Shown here: positions 16,455-24,092 of the stretch, piece after piece | Layout of the letters: the number at the start of each line of letters is the position of its first letter | Position numbering within the stretch: position 1 is the stretch's first letter | From: DATNIB01 sp035604685 | GTDB lineage: Bacteria; Actinomycetota; Acidimicrobiia; Acidimicrobiales; RAAP-2 | NCBI GenBank assembly: GCA_035604685.1 | Contig: DATNIB010000050.1 | Coordinates: 1-31,680 of the forward strand | DNA length: 31,680 nt | Reading direction: 5' to 3' | Notes under the pieces: model-generated | Seen by the model: the letters and a program-made list of their open reading frames with translations, nothing else | What the model was told of the DNA's origin: nothing | The model's database searches: none | Made by a program: the position numbers and the translations under genes

Positions 16455-17330
16455 CTACCCCGAGCGGCGCAGCCCGACACCGAGGGCGACCAGCCGACGT
16501 GCTAGCGCGATGTCCTCGGTGCGAGGGCCCTGGCCCTCCCCCGGGACCTCCAGGATGGCCGGCAGGCCCTGGAGGGCGGGATGCCCCAACAGGGCGGCGA
16601 GTCCCCGCTCGCCGATCGTGCCCGCCCCCAGGTTCTCGTGCCGGTCGCGGTTGGCACCGAGCGCCACCTTGGAGTCGTTCAGGTGGAGGCAGACCAGCCG
16701 CTCCAGGCCGACGGCGTCGTCGAGCGCGATCACCAGCCGGTCCGCCGCCTCCAGGGAGTCGAAGGCGACGCCCGAGGCCCACAGGTGCTGGGTGTCGAGG
16801 CAGACGCCCAGCTGGTCCCCGGCCGCCGCCCGCTCGAGCACGGCCGCCAGCTCGTCCAGGCTCCGGCCGACCGTCCCCCCGGCGCCGGCTGCGTTCTCGA
16901 GGACGATCGGGCAGGTGGGCGACGGCGCCCCACTGGCCAGCGCCTCGGACAAGAGGTCGACCACCTGGGGCAGGCAGGCGTCGAAGCCGCGGCCGAGGTG
17001 GCTGCCGATGTGCAGCACGAGGCCGCGGGCCCCCATGCCCCGGGCCGCGGCCAGGTTGGCCCGCAGGCAGTCGCGCGAACGCTGCACCAGTTCGGGGTCG
17101 TGTCCGGCCAGGTTGATCAGGTAGGTCGCGTGGCAGTAGGTCTCCGTGACCGACGGGTGGTGGGCGACCGCGGCGCGGTAGGCGTCGAGGACCTCTGGCG
17201 CGTAGAGGGTGGGCTTCCAGGCCCGCGGGCTCTGCGTGAACACCTGCAGGACGTCCGCCCCGACCTGTGCGGCCCGCACCAGCCCGGGCAGGAGCGTGGG
17301 CCCGGCGCGCAGCTGCGCGCCGATCCTCAC
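16455..17330 (-). CDS. nfo: Endonuclease IV (deoxyribonuclease IV, AP endonuclease)
   Basis: A 291-residue TIM-barrel zinc AP endonuclease that incises 5' to abasic sites in base excision repair. Family features are MRIGAQLRAGPTLLPGLVRAAQVGADVLQVFTQSPRAW, the metal ligands in YCHATYLINLAG, LVLHIGSHLGRG, IVLENAAGAGG, GVCLDTQHLWASG and CLHLNDSKVALGANRDRHENLG, and the final LEVPGEG. The start is GTG at 17330. It is flanked by the acyltransferase gene 40 bp upstream and fumC downstream, all on the same strand. It is slightly longer than E. coli Nfo (285 aa), and all zinc-ligand positions look intact. Confidence 0.94.
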   Translation of the reverse strand: MRIGAQLRAGPTLLPGLVRAAQVGADVLQVFTQSPRAWKPTLYAPEVLDAYRAAVAHHPSVTETYCHATYLINLAGHDPELVQRSRDCLRANLAAARGMGARGLVLHIGSHLGRGFDACLPQVVDLLSEALASGAPSPTCPIVLENAAGAGGTVGRSLDELAAVLERAAAGDQLGVCLDTQHLWASGVAFDSLEAADRLVIALDDAVGLERLVCLHLNDSKVALGANRDRHENLGAGTIGERGLAALLGHPALQGLPAILEVPGEGQGPRTEDIALARRLVALGVGLRRSG

Positions 17331-17370
17331 CCGGACCCCGACCGGCCCGGCGCGGCGCGGTCGGAGGTTC

Positions 17371-19629
17371 TCAGGTGGGCGGGTGGTCGTCCGGGCAGGC
17401 GCCCGGCGGGTCGTTGTAGCGCGGGTCTGTCGCCCAGGCGCCGTTCCACCACCCGCGGCTGGCCGTCTTCAGGTGGAAGATCCCCGTCAGGTCGCTCAAG
17501 AGCGCCCCCGAGTAGCGCACCACCCCGGCGGGGCAGAGATGGACGTCGTCGATCATCCGGGCGCGCACCCACTGCGCCTTGGGGACGGCGGTCGAGGTCT
17601 CCGGCGGGAGCCACGACGAGAACCGGTTCTTGAGCAACACCGAGTCCGCCAGCGGCAGGTACATCACCCGCCCCGGGAAGGCGCGGGGCAGCGCCTCGAT
17701 CATCGTGTTCCAGGCCCGCTCCCCCGCAGCGCGCCGATTGTCGGCCGCCTGGGTGCGGGCGACGGCCGAGGCGTCCGTCGAGAAGTTGAGGACCGGACCC
17801 GTCGGCGGGAACTGGGTGAAGATGACGCCGGCCACGCCGTTGCCCGCCGTGAGCATCTCGGCCACCGCCCGGTGCAGCGTCGCCCGGTACTGGTCGGGAC
17901 GCACCAGGGCCGGGACGTCGTCCCAGCTCCAGGTGGCCACGATCAGCTGGGGGCGGGACTGGCTGACGAACTGTTCGATCGTCAGGGGCCAGGCGTGGTC
18001 GATGGACAGGCCGAACCCCGGCGCGGCGTCGTTGGTGACCGTCACCTCACGGGTGGCGGCGAGCGAGGCGGCGATGCCCGGGGCGGCGCCGTACATGACC
18101 GAGTCGCCCATGAGCGTGACGCGGAGCGGGTGCGCGTGGTCGACGACGGTGCCCTTGGGCAGCACGATGGGCTTCTCGGCGCTGTAGCCGCCGCTGCCGG
18201 GCAGCGGCGCCCCCGAGATGAGCCCGGGGGCCACGGCCGGGGCCAGGTGGACCGGCGCCGCCACCGCGGGGATCGTGCCCACGACGACGACGGCCGCCGT
18301 CGCCACCAACGCGGCCGGCGCCAGCACGAAGCGCGGCCAGCCCACCGGTCGCGCGCTCCTGATGGGGCTCTCCACGTACCGGTAGCTGAGGGTCGCCAGG
18401 AGCAGGGTCGCCCCAACCCGCAGGGCGTCGAGGGCGTCCCCCGAGATGCCGACGCGGGCGGGCGTCATGTACACGATGACCGGCCAGTGCCAGAGGTAGA
18501 GGCCGTAGGAGATCCGGCCGAGCCAGCAGAGCGGGCGCAGCGAGAGGACCTGGCCGAGCGCGCCCGAGTGCACCTGGCGCACGTCGGCGATCACGACGGC
18601 GGCCAGTGCGGCGCACAGGAGGAACCCGCCCCGGAACATCCACGACGGGACGAACTGGGCACCGGTCCCGGCGCGCACCCAGAAGAACCCGAGGGCCACT
18701 GCGCAGATGGGCGACACCACGTGCAGGGCGCGTCGGGCCCGGGGACCAGGCTGGGGTCGGGCGGCCACCAGCATGGCCACCGCGATGCCGGCGAACATGT
18801 CGAAGAGGTGCGTGTCGGTGCCGTAGTAGACGCGGTTGGCGTCCGACGGGCTGTGGTAGAGGGCCGCCATGAGAGCGGCGGATCCCAGTGCACCGGCCAC
18901 CGCCACGATCAGGCCGACGTGCCGCCAGGCGCCGCGGGCCACCTTGAGCAAGACGAGGAGGAGGAGCGGCCACACCAGGTAGAACTGCTCCTCGATGGCC
19001 AGCGACCACGTGTGCTTGAGGGGGGACTGCGCGGCGAAGTGCGCGAAGTACGACTGGTGACTGAAGACCGAGTGCCAATTGGCGACGTAGAACAAGGTGG
19101 CCAGCGCGTCGCCGCGCAGTCCCGACAGGTCGATGGACGCGCCGGCACCGGGCCCGCCGAATCGGCCGTTCAAGACGACGTAGAGCGCGATGGCGCCCAG
19201 CACGAGGAACAGCGCCGGCAGCAGCCGCCGGGCGCGCCGCGCCCAGAACGCGGCCAGCCGAACCCGGCCGATGAGCGCGCGCTCTTCGAGGAGCAGGCTC
19301 GAGATGAGGAACCCCGAGAGCACGAAGAACAGGTCGACCCCGAGGTAGCCGCCCGTAGCCCAGCCCCAACCCAGGTGGTAGGCGAAGACGCCGACCACGG
19401 CCAGGGCGCGGAGGCCGTCGAGCGCGGGGAGGTGCCGGCCGGTGACCGCGGTCTCGACCGGCGGTTCGGGCGCCGTCGCCGCTCCGGGCTCCTCGTCGCC
19501 CTGGGACTCGGGAACCGCTTCGGCCCCCTCCGGCCCAACCGCTGCGAGCTCGTCCTCGGCCGTCGGGCTGGGCCCGTCGGCAGGCTCCTCCGCCAGCTCC
19601 GGCGGGGCCGACGGGCTGTCGACGCTCAC
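17371..19629 (-). CDS. Membrane acyltransferase 3 with C-terminal SGNH domain (OafA/YrhL-like)
   Basis: A 752-residue protein. An acidic, Pro/Glu/Ala-rich region (about residues 1-65) is probably disordered and cytoplasmic. The acyltransferase-3 domain follows: HLPALDGLRALAVVGVFAYHLGW with the conserved Arg and His, FFVLSGFLISSLLL, RRARRLLPALF, and SLAIEEQFYLVWPLLLL, with about ten membrane helices to about residue 440. After it lies an extracytoplasmic SGNH-like domain starting at LRVTLMGDSVMYGAAPGIAA, with a late DDVHLCPAG block. Such enzymes O-acetylate cell-envelope glycans. The start is GTG at 19629, overlapping the stop of the upstream LLM-like gene by four bases (GTGA). The glycan target is unknown. 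Confidence 0.9.
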   Translation of the reverse strand: MSVDSPSAPPELAEEPADGPSPTAEDELAAVGPEGAEAVPESQGDEEPGAATAPEPPVETAVTGRHLPALDGLRALAVVGVFAYHLGWGWATGGYLGVDLFFVLSGFLISSLLLEERALIGRVRLAAFWARRARRLLPALFLVLGAIALYVVLNGRFGGPGAGASIDLSGLRGDALATLFYVANWHSVFSHQSYFAHFAAQSPLKHTWSLAIEEQFYLVWPLLLLVLLKVARGAWRHVGLIVAVAGALGSAALMAALYHSPSDANRVYYGTDTHLFDMFAGIAVAMLVAARPQPGPRARRALHVVSPICAVALGFFWVRAGTGAQFVPSWMFRGGFLLCAALAAVVIADVRQVHSGALGQVLSLRPLCWLGRISYGLYLWHWPVIVYMTPARVGISGDALDALRVGATLLLATLSYRYVESPIRSARPVGWPRFVLAPAALVATAAVVVVGTIPAVAAPVHLAPAVAPGLISGAPLPGSGGYSAEKPIVLPKGTVVDHAHPLRVTLMGDSVMYGAAPGIAASLAATREVTVTNDAAPGFGLSIDHAWPLTIEQFVSQSRPQLIVATWSWDDVPALVRPDQYRATLHRAVAEMLTAGNGVAGVIFTQFPPTGPVLNFSTDASAVARTQAADNRRAAGERAWNTMIEALPRAFPGRVMYLPLADSVLLKNRFSSWLPPETSTAVPKAQWVRARMIDDVHLCPAGVVRYSGALLSDLTGIFHLKTASRGWWNGAWATDPRYNDPPGACPDDHPPT

Positions 19630-20450
19630 GCGGCCCTCGTGAGCAGCGGCAGGATCGCCGCTCCGGCGTCGCGGACGTCTCGAGGGGAGGCGGCTCGGCC
19701 CTCCCCGAGCCGGATGATCACGGCGTCGGCCCCGGCGGAGGTGACGGCCTCCACCAGCGATACCCGCTCGGTGGACGACGACGGCAGCCGGCCGCGCCAC
19801 ACGAGGCTCGGCCGCTCGGCGCGCCCCCCGGCCGTCGCTCCGTCGAGCTCTGCCCGTCCCCCCGCCACGGCAGCCACGGAACCCTCGACGACCGCCCCGT
19901 GCGCGCCGGCGAGCAACGCGTCGAGCGCCGCCCGGTCACCCCGTCCCGGCAGGCCGACCAGCAGGAGCGGACCCCCGGCGAACTCGGGCGTCGGCCGGTT
20001 CGCCGCCAGGTGCACCGAGAAGTGCTCGCCGTCGAAGTCGACGGCACCGTCATCAGAGAAGAGCAGTCGACAGACCTGCACGGACTCACTCAGCCTCGCC
20101 CAGGCCTCGGTGCCCGAGGGGGCCACGAGGTGGAGTGCCGCCCGGCCGCCGCTCAGCCCGTCGAGCGTCGTGAGCTCCCGGGCCAAGATGGCGGGGTGTC
20201 GGCCGCTCCCGCCGCCGCAGACGACCCCGAGCCCGAGCGACGTCGTGCGCTCGACCAAGGCGCCAACGACCGGGACCGGATCGACACCACGGCCCGCGTC
20301 CGACGCGCCCCGGAGCCACACGGTGCTGTAGCCGGCCTCCTCGGCCGCCGAGACGAGCGAGGCCAGGGCGACAAAATCCTCTCTCGCGGGGTGCCCGGCG
20401 GCCGGCACGACCAGCTCCAGCCCGAGCCCGAGCGCGTGCCGCGCCGGCAT
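19626..20450 (-). CDS. Short, divergent LLM-class oxidoreductase-like protein
   Basis: A 274-residue protein related to luciferase-like monooxygenases: LGLGLELVVPAAGHPAREDFVALASLVSAAEEAGYSTVWLRG, then LVERTTSLGLGVVCGGGSGRHPAILARELTTLDGLSGGRAALHL, which is the family's GT/GV...HPA..A....TLD..S.GR pattern. It is shorter than usual LLM proteins (about 280-350) and the C-terminal barrel half is Ala/Gly-rich and hard to align, so it may be degenerate or a non-catalytic relative. It is translationally coupled (GTGA) to the membrane acyltransferase, an unusual pairing. The ATG at 20450 begins MPARHALGLGLELV; the frame stays open upstream without family-like sequence. Confidence 0.68.
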   Translation of the reverse strand: MPARHALGLGLELVVPAAGHPAREDFVALASLVSAAEEAGYSTVWLRGASDAGRGVDPVPVVGALVERTTSLGLGVVCGGGSGRHPAILARELTTLDGLSGGRAALHLVAPSGTEAWARLSESVQVCRLLFSDDGAVDFDGEHFSVHLAANRPTPEFAGGPLLLVGLPGRGDRAALDALLAGAHGAVVEGSVAAVAGGRAELDGATAGGRAERPSLVWRGRLPSSSTERVSLVEAVTSAGADAVIIRLGEGRAASPRDVRDAGAAILPLLTRAA

Positions 20451-20640
20451 GGTCAGCCGATCCTCCGAGCGCGCAACCCAGCCACTGACGCCTCCGACTC
20501 CCGAGCGCGGTTTGCGCCGCCAGCGCACCGAGCTCCGGCGCTGCGCCGCGGCGGCCTCGAGCGCCCCCAACCCCACTGCCCTGCTTCGTCCCCTGCGAAG
20601 GATAGTGCCCGGACCAACCGCTCCAAAGGGCGCGACACCC

Positions 20641-21669
20641 TCAGGCGGCCGTGCCCGAGCCGTGCCTGGCGGTCCACGACAACAGCCGGTCCACCGCCCA
20701 GGTGTTGACCACCCGCTCGGTCGGGACCTCGGCCTCGACGGCTTGCTCGCACCCGTTGACCGGCCACTCGAGCTGGCCCGGAGCGTGTGCGTCGCTGTCG
20801 ATGGCGAACAGGCACCCCGCCTCGATCGCCAGGTGGAGGAGCTCCTTCGGCGGGTCGCGCCGGTCCGGCCGCGAGTTGATCTCGACCGCGGTGCCCGTCC
20901 GCGCGCAGGCGGCAAAGACGGCGTCGGCGTCGAAGGCCGACGGCGGACGGCCGCGCCCCGCGATGAGCCGGCCCGTGCAGTGCCCGAGCACGTCGGTGTG
21001 CGGGCTCTCGATCGCGGCCAGCATCCGGGCGGTCATGGGTCGGGCCTCCATGCGGAGCTTCGAGTGCACGCTCGCCACCACGAGGTCGAGCGCTCCCAGG
21101 AGCTCGGGGTCCTGGTCGAGCGACCCGTCCTCCAAGATGTCCACCTCGATCCCGGTGAGCAGGCGGAACGGCGCCAGCGCGTCGTTGACCTCCGCCACGA
21201 TCTCGAGCTGCCGGCGCAGGCGGTCGGGGGAGAGCCCGTGGGCGACGGTCAGCCGCGGGCTGTGGTCGGTGAGCACGAGGTAGGCGAGGCCACGATCGCG
21301 TGCGGCCTCTGCCATCTCGGCGATCGGGCTGCCGCCGTCGGACCAGTCCGAGTGGCTGTGGCAGTCGCCGACGAGCGCGCCGAACAGCCGCCCGACCTCG
21401 CCCGCAGGCGGCGGTGGCCGGCCGGCCTCCAGGTGCGCCAGGTAGGACGGCGTGTCGCCGGCCACCGCCTCGGTGATCACCTGCGCCGTGGTCTTGCCGA
21501 TGCCGGCCAGGTCCTCCAACCGATGGGCCCGCGCGAGCGACGCCAGCCGGTCCGGGTCGAGATCGGCGATCACCGCCGCCGCCCGTCGGAAGGCCTTCAC
21601 CTTGAACGTCGGCTCGTTGTCGGCCTCGAGCAGGTACGCGACCCGCCGCAGCGCGAACACCGGCTCCAT
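20641..21669 (-). CDS. PHP-domain phosphoesterase with N-terminal helix-hairpin-helix (PolX-like, no polymerase)
   Basis: A 342-residue protein. Residues 1-90 resemble the 8-kDa/HhH region of PolX: VAYLLEADNEPTFKVKAFRRAAAVI and RLEDLAGIGKTTAQVITEAV. The PHP domain follows: VGDCHSHSDWSDGGSPI, YLVLTDHSPRLTVAHGLS, GIEVDIL, VVASVHSKLRM, PHTDVLGHCTGRLI and FAIDSDAHAPGQLEW, covering the usual metal-binding His/Asp/Glu positions. The palm/finger polymerase domain of full PolX is missing, giving a short form annotated in actinobacteria as a PHP-domain protein. It is a predicted metal-dependent phosphoesterase or DNA 3' processing enzyme. The ATG start is clear. A 190-bp gap with no visible feature separates it from the LLM-like gene downstream. 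Confidence 0.85.
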   Translation of the reverse strand: MEPVFALRRVAYLLEADNEPTFKVKAFRRAAAVIADLDPDRLASLARAHRLEDLAGIGKTTAQVITEAVAGDTPSYLAHLEAGRPPPPAGEVGRLFGALVGDCHSHSDWSDGGSPIAEMAEAARDRGLAYLVLTDHSPRLTVAHGLSPDRLRRQLEIVAEVNDALAPFRLLTGIEVDILEDGSLDQDPELLGALDLVVASVHSKLRMEARPMTARMLAAIESPHTDVLGHCTGRLIAGRGRPPSAFDADAVFAACARTGTAVEINSRPDRRDPPKELLHLAIEAGCLFAIDSDAHAPGQLEWPVNGCEQAVEAEVPTERVVNTWAVDRLLSWTARHGSGTAA

Positions 21670-21718
21670 GGCCGCAGGATACCGGCGGGCTCCGGCACCT
21701 AACGGGGGCGGCGGCCGG

Positions 21719-21967
21719 TCATCGCGTGACCACGGCCGAGATCGCGACGAGCCCGAGGACCACCAGCAGACCGCAGGCCGCCGCCAGCAGGTCCCGGCTG
21801 TGCGCAGGGTCGGAGTGGCGACCGAGGAAACCGAGGACTGCCAGGGTGAGGGCCAGGACGACCGCCAGCGGCGGCATGACGACCACGACGGGCAGGCCGA
21901 GCACGAAGCCGAGGGCCACGGCGAGCCACGCCCGCCGGGTCGCGACCACCTGGGGGTTGGGCGCCAT
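21719..21967 (-). CDS. Small hydrophobic membrane protein of unknown function
   Basis: An 82-residue predicted protein starting at ATG 21967 (MAPNPQVVATRRAWLAVALG). It has two or three hydrophobic segments: about 14-43 (probably one long helix or a hairpin) and 61-79, split by a short polar stretch FLGRHSDPAHSRDL. The positive N terminus suggests a cytoplasmic start. I do not recognise a family. It lies between the PHP gene and the polymerase/ligase pair and is transcribed toward the PHP gene. Sustained hydrophobic pattern and position support it as a real gene, but the small size leaves doubt. Confidence 0.6.
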   Translation of the reverse strand: MAPNPQVVATRRAWLAVALGFVLGLPVVVVMPPLAVVLALTLAVLGFLGRHSDPAHSRDLLAAACGLLVVLGLVAISAVVTR

Positions 21968-22043
21968 CGTGCACGGAATTCTAGGGGCCGAGCCCGATGG
22001 GACTATCGGTGCTCGGGCGTTGCCCGGTAGCGTGGGTACGGTC

Positions 22044-23024
22044 GTGACCAGGGCATCTGCTTCGGACGTGGCCGCCGCGCTGTTGGAGGAGTCGCCGACG
22101 ACCGATCGGCCGACGGTCGAGGTAGAGGGCCGCCAGCTTCGCCTGTCCAACCTGACCAAGGTGCTCTATCCCGAGACGGGGTTCACCAAGGGTCAGGTCA
22201 TCGACTACTACCTCAAGATCTCGCCGGTCCTGTTGGCGCACGTGGCCAACCGGCCCCTCACCGTCCGCCGGTTCCCGAACGGCGTCGACGGGGAGTCCTT
22301 CTACGAGAAGCACCGGCCCCGCGGCACCCCCGAGTGGGTGAAGAGCGTGCGCGTGCTCGCCAGCCCCAACGCCCGGGACCGCAACGGGGTCGAGTTCGTC
22401 GTCCTCTCGGAGCTGGCCACGCTCATCTGGGCCGCCAACCTGGCCGCCCTCGAGCTCCACGTGCCGCAGTGGCGCGTCAACCGCGCCGGCAACCCGCAGC
22501 CGCCCGACCTCTTGGTGTTCGACCTCGACCCGGGGGCGGGAGCCGACATGGCCCACTGCGCGGAGGTCGCGCTCTTGTTGGCCGAGGAGCTGCGCAACGA
22601 CCATGGATGGACCGCCTACCCCAAGGCCAGCGGCTCCAAGGGTCTCCAGCTCTACGTCCCGCTGGCCAAGGCCGAGCGCCAGAAGACCTGGGACGACGGC
22701 GGCACCCGGGAGCTGGCGCGCTCGGTCGCAGAAGAGCTCTCCCGGCGCCGGCCCGACCTGGTGGTCGCCAACATGAGAAAGGACCTGCGCAAAGGGCGCG
22801 TCCTCATCGACTGGAGCCAGAACCACGTGGCCAAGACGACCGTGGCGCCCTACTCGCTGCGGGCGCGGGCCGAGCCAACGGTGTCCACCCCGGTCACCTG
22901 GGCGGAGATCGAGCAGGTGGTCGACGACGGGAAGGGCGAACGGCTGCGGTTCCTCCCGCCCGACGTGCTCGAGCGGGTGGCCGAGCTCGGCGATCTGTTC
23001 GCCCCCCTGGAGAGCGGACGGTGA
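22044..23024 (+). CDS. LigD-like polymerase/primase domain protein (PrimPolC type)
   Basis: A 326-residue archaeo-eukaryotic-primase-type polymerase. Visible are LSNLTKVLYPETGFTKGQVIDYY, the family's RFPNGVDGESFYEKH, and the catalytic DLDPG with D160 and D162 in LLVFDLDPG. The nucleotide-binding YPKASGSKGLQLYVPL and RVLIDWSQNH near the C terminus are also present. It is a stand-alone form of the LigD polymerase domain. It overlaps the ligase gene by four bases (GTGA). In mycobacteria such Prim-PolC/LigC pairs fill and seal short gaps in excision repair, so that is the likely role. The start is GTG at 22044 or 22032; the open frame upstream lacks family sequence. No Ku gene is in the window. 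Confidence 0.88.
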   Translation: MTRASASDVAAALLEESPTTDRPTVEVEGRQLRLSNLTKVLYPETGFTKGQVIDYYLKISPVLLAHVANRPLTVRRFPNGVDGESFYEKHRPRGTPEWVKSVRVLASPNARDRNGVEFVVLSELATLIWAANLAALELHVPQWRVNRAGNPQPPDLLVFDLDPGAGADMAHCAEVALLLAEELRNDHGWTAYPKASGSKGLQLYVPLAKAERQKTWDDGGTRELARSVAEELSRRRPDLVVANMRKDLRKGRVLIDWSQNHVAKTTVAPYSLRARAEPTVSTPVTWAEIEQVVDDGKGERLRFLPPDVLERVAELGDLFAPLESGR

Positions 23025-24073
23025 AGCTCCCCGTCCTCCCCCCGGTCGAGCCCATGCTGGCCAAGCTCGTGTCGGAGATCCCGCTCGCCGACGGCCTGCG
23101 CTACGAGCCCAAGTGGGACGGCTTCCGCAGCATCGTCTTTCGCGACAGCGACACGGTCGAACTCTCCAGCCGGTCCTCGCGTCCGCTCACCCGCTACTTC
23201 CCCGAGGTGGTCGCCGCGATCGCGGCGGCCGTTCCGGCGCGCTGCGTCCTCGACGGCGAGATCGTCATCGCCGGCCCCAACGGCCTCGACTTCGACGCCC
23301 TGCTCCAGCGCATCCACCCCGCCCAGTCGCGGGTCGACCGCCTGGCCACCGAGACGCCGGCCAGCTTCGTGGCCTTCGACCTCCTGGCCGAGGGCGACGA
23401 GGACCTCCGCCCGCTCGGTTTCGCCGAGCGGCGCCGGCGCCTGGAGGCGCTCCTCCCGGACGACGCCCCGAGCGTGCACGTCACCCCCCAGTCGACCGAC
23501 CCGACCGTGGCGGCCGACTGGTTCTCGCGGTTCGAGGGCGCGGGGCTCGACGGCGTCATGGCCAAGTCGCCCGACCTCCCCTACCGCGCCGGCGACCGGG
23601 TGATGTGGAAGGTGAAGCACGAGCGCACGGCGGACTGCGTCGTCGGGGGCTTCCGCTGGCACAAGCAGGAGGGGGTGGGGTCGCTCCTCCTCGGCCTCTA
23701 CGACGACGGGGGCGAGCTGCACCACGTCGGCGTGGCCTCGGGCTTCAGCGCCCTGCGCCGGCGCGAGCTGATCGACGAGCTGGCCTCCGTTCGCCTGGAG
23801 GACGCGGGCAAGCACCCGTGGCGACACGCCGGCCAGTCGGACGACGCGCCCGGCCCGAGCGCCAGTCGCTGGAACCCGCGCAAGGGCCTCGACTTCGAAC
23901 CGCTCCAACCGAAGCTCGTGTGCGAGGTGGCGTTCGACCACATGCAGTCGAACCGGTTCCGCCACGCCACCAACTTCCGCCGCTGGCGGCCGGACCGCAA
24001 GCCCAAGAGCTGCACCTACGCCCAGCTGGACGTCGTGGTGCCGGCCGAGCTGGCCGAGCTCTTCGGGCGCTGA
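23021..24073 (+). CDS. ligC: ATP-dependent DNA ligase (LigC type)
   Basis: A 350-residue ligase. The adenylation motif I is EPKWDGFRS with the AMP-accepting K31, followed by SSRSSRPLTRYFPEVV (motif Ia/RSG region), VLDGEIVI (motif III), SFVAFDLLA, GLDGVMAKSPDLPYRAGDR (motif IV and following) and WKVKHERTADCVVGG (motif V). The C-terminal OB domain ends near FRRWRPDRKPKSCTYAQLD. The N terminus LPVLPPVEPMLAKLVSEIP matches mycobacterial LigC. The GTG at 23021 overlaps the polymerase stop as GTGA, so the products are made together. There is no nuclease or polymerase fusion, unlike LigD. Confidence 0.92.
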   Translation: MKLPVLPPVEPMLAKLVSEIPLADGLRYEPKWDGFRSIVFRDSDTVELSSRSSRPLTRYFPEVVAAIAAAVPARCVLDGEIVIAGPNGLDFDALLQRIHPAQSRVDRLATETPASFVAFDLLAEGDEDLRPLGFAERRRRLEALLPDDAPSVHVTPQSTDPTVAADWFSRFEGAGLDGVMAKSPDLPYRAGDRVMWKVKHERTADCVVGGFRWHKQEGVGSLLLGLYDDGGELHHVGVASGFSALRRRELIDELASVRLEDAGKHPWRHAGQSDDAPGPSASRWNPRKGLDFEPLQPKLVCEVAFDHMQSNRFRHATNFRRWRPDRKPKSCTYAQLDVVVPAELAELFGR

Positions 24074-24076
24074 GAG

Positions 24077-24092
24077 GGCGGTCCGGGCCGCC
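24077..24092. terminator. GC-rich hairpin in a 19-bp convergent gap
   Basis: GGCGG, a six-base loop and CCGCC form a perfect 5-bp stem filling the gap between the ligase and the convergent ABC exporter. It has the same stem and loop length as 2558-2573. There is no T tract. Confidence 0.35.

Noticed and set aside
17209..20331. 1040-codon plus-strand frame opposite the acyltransferase and LLM-like genes
   Set aside because: Very long, but made of R/G/H/D/E-rich shadow sequence. The minus strand shows clear acyltransferase-3, SGNH and LLM motifs.
20451..20640. 190-bp gap between the LLM-like and PHP genes as a possible RNA gene
   Set aside because: No tRNA-like cloverleaf, hairpin-T-tract or repeat could be found by eye; it is GC-rich without structure that stands out.
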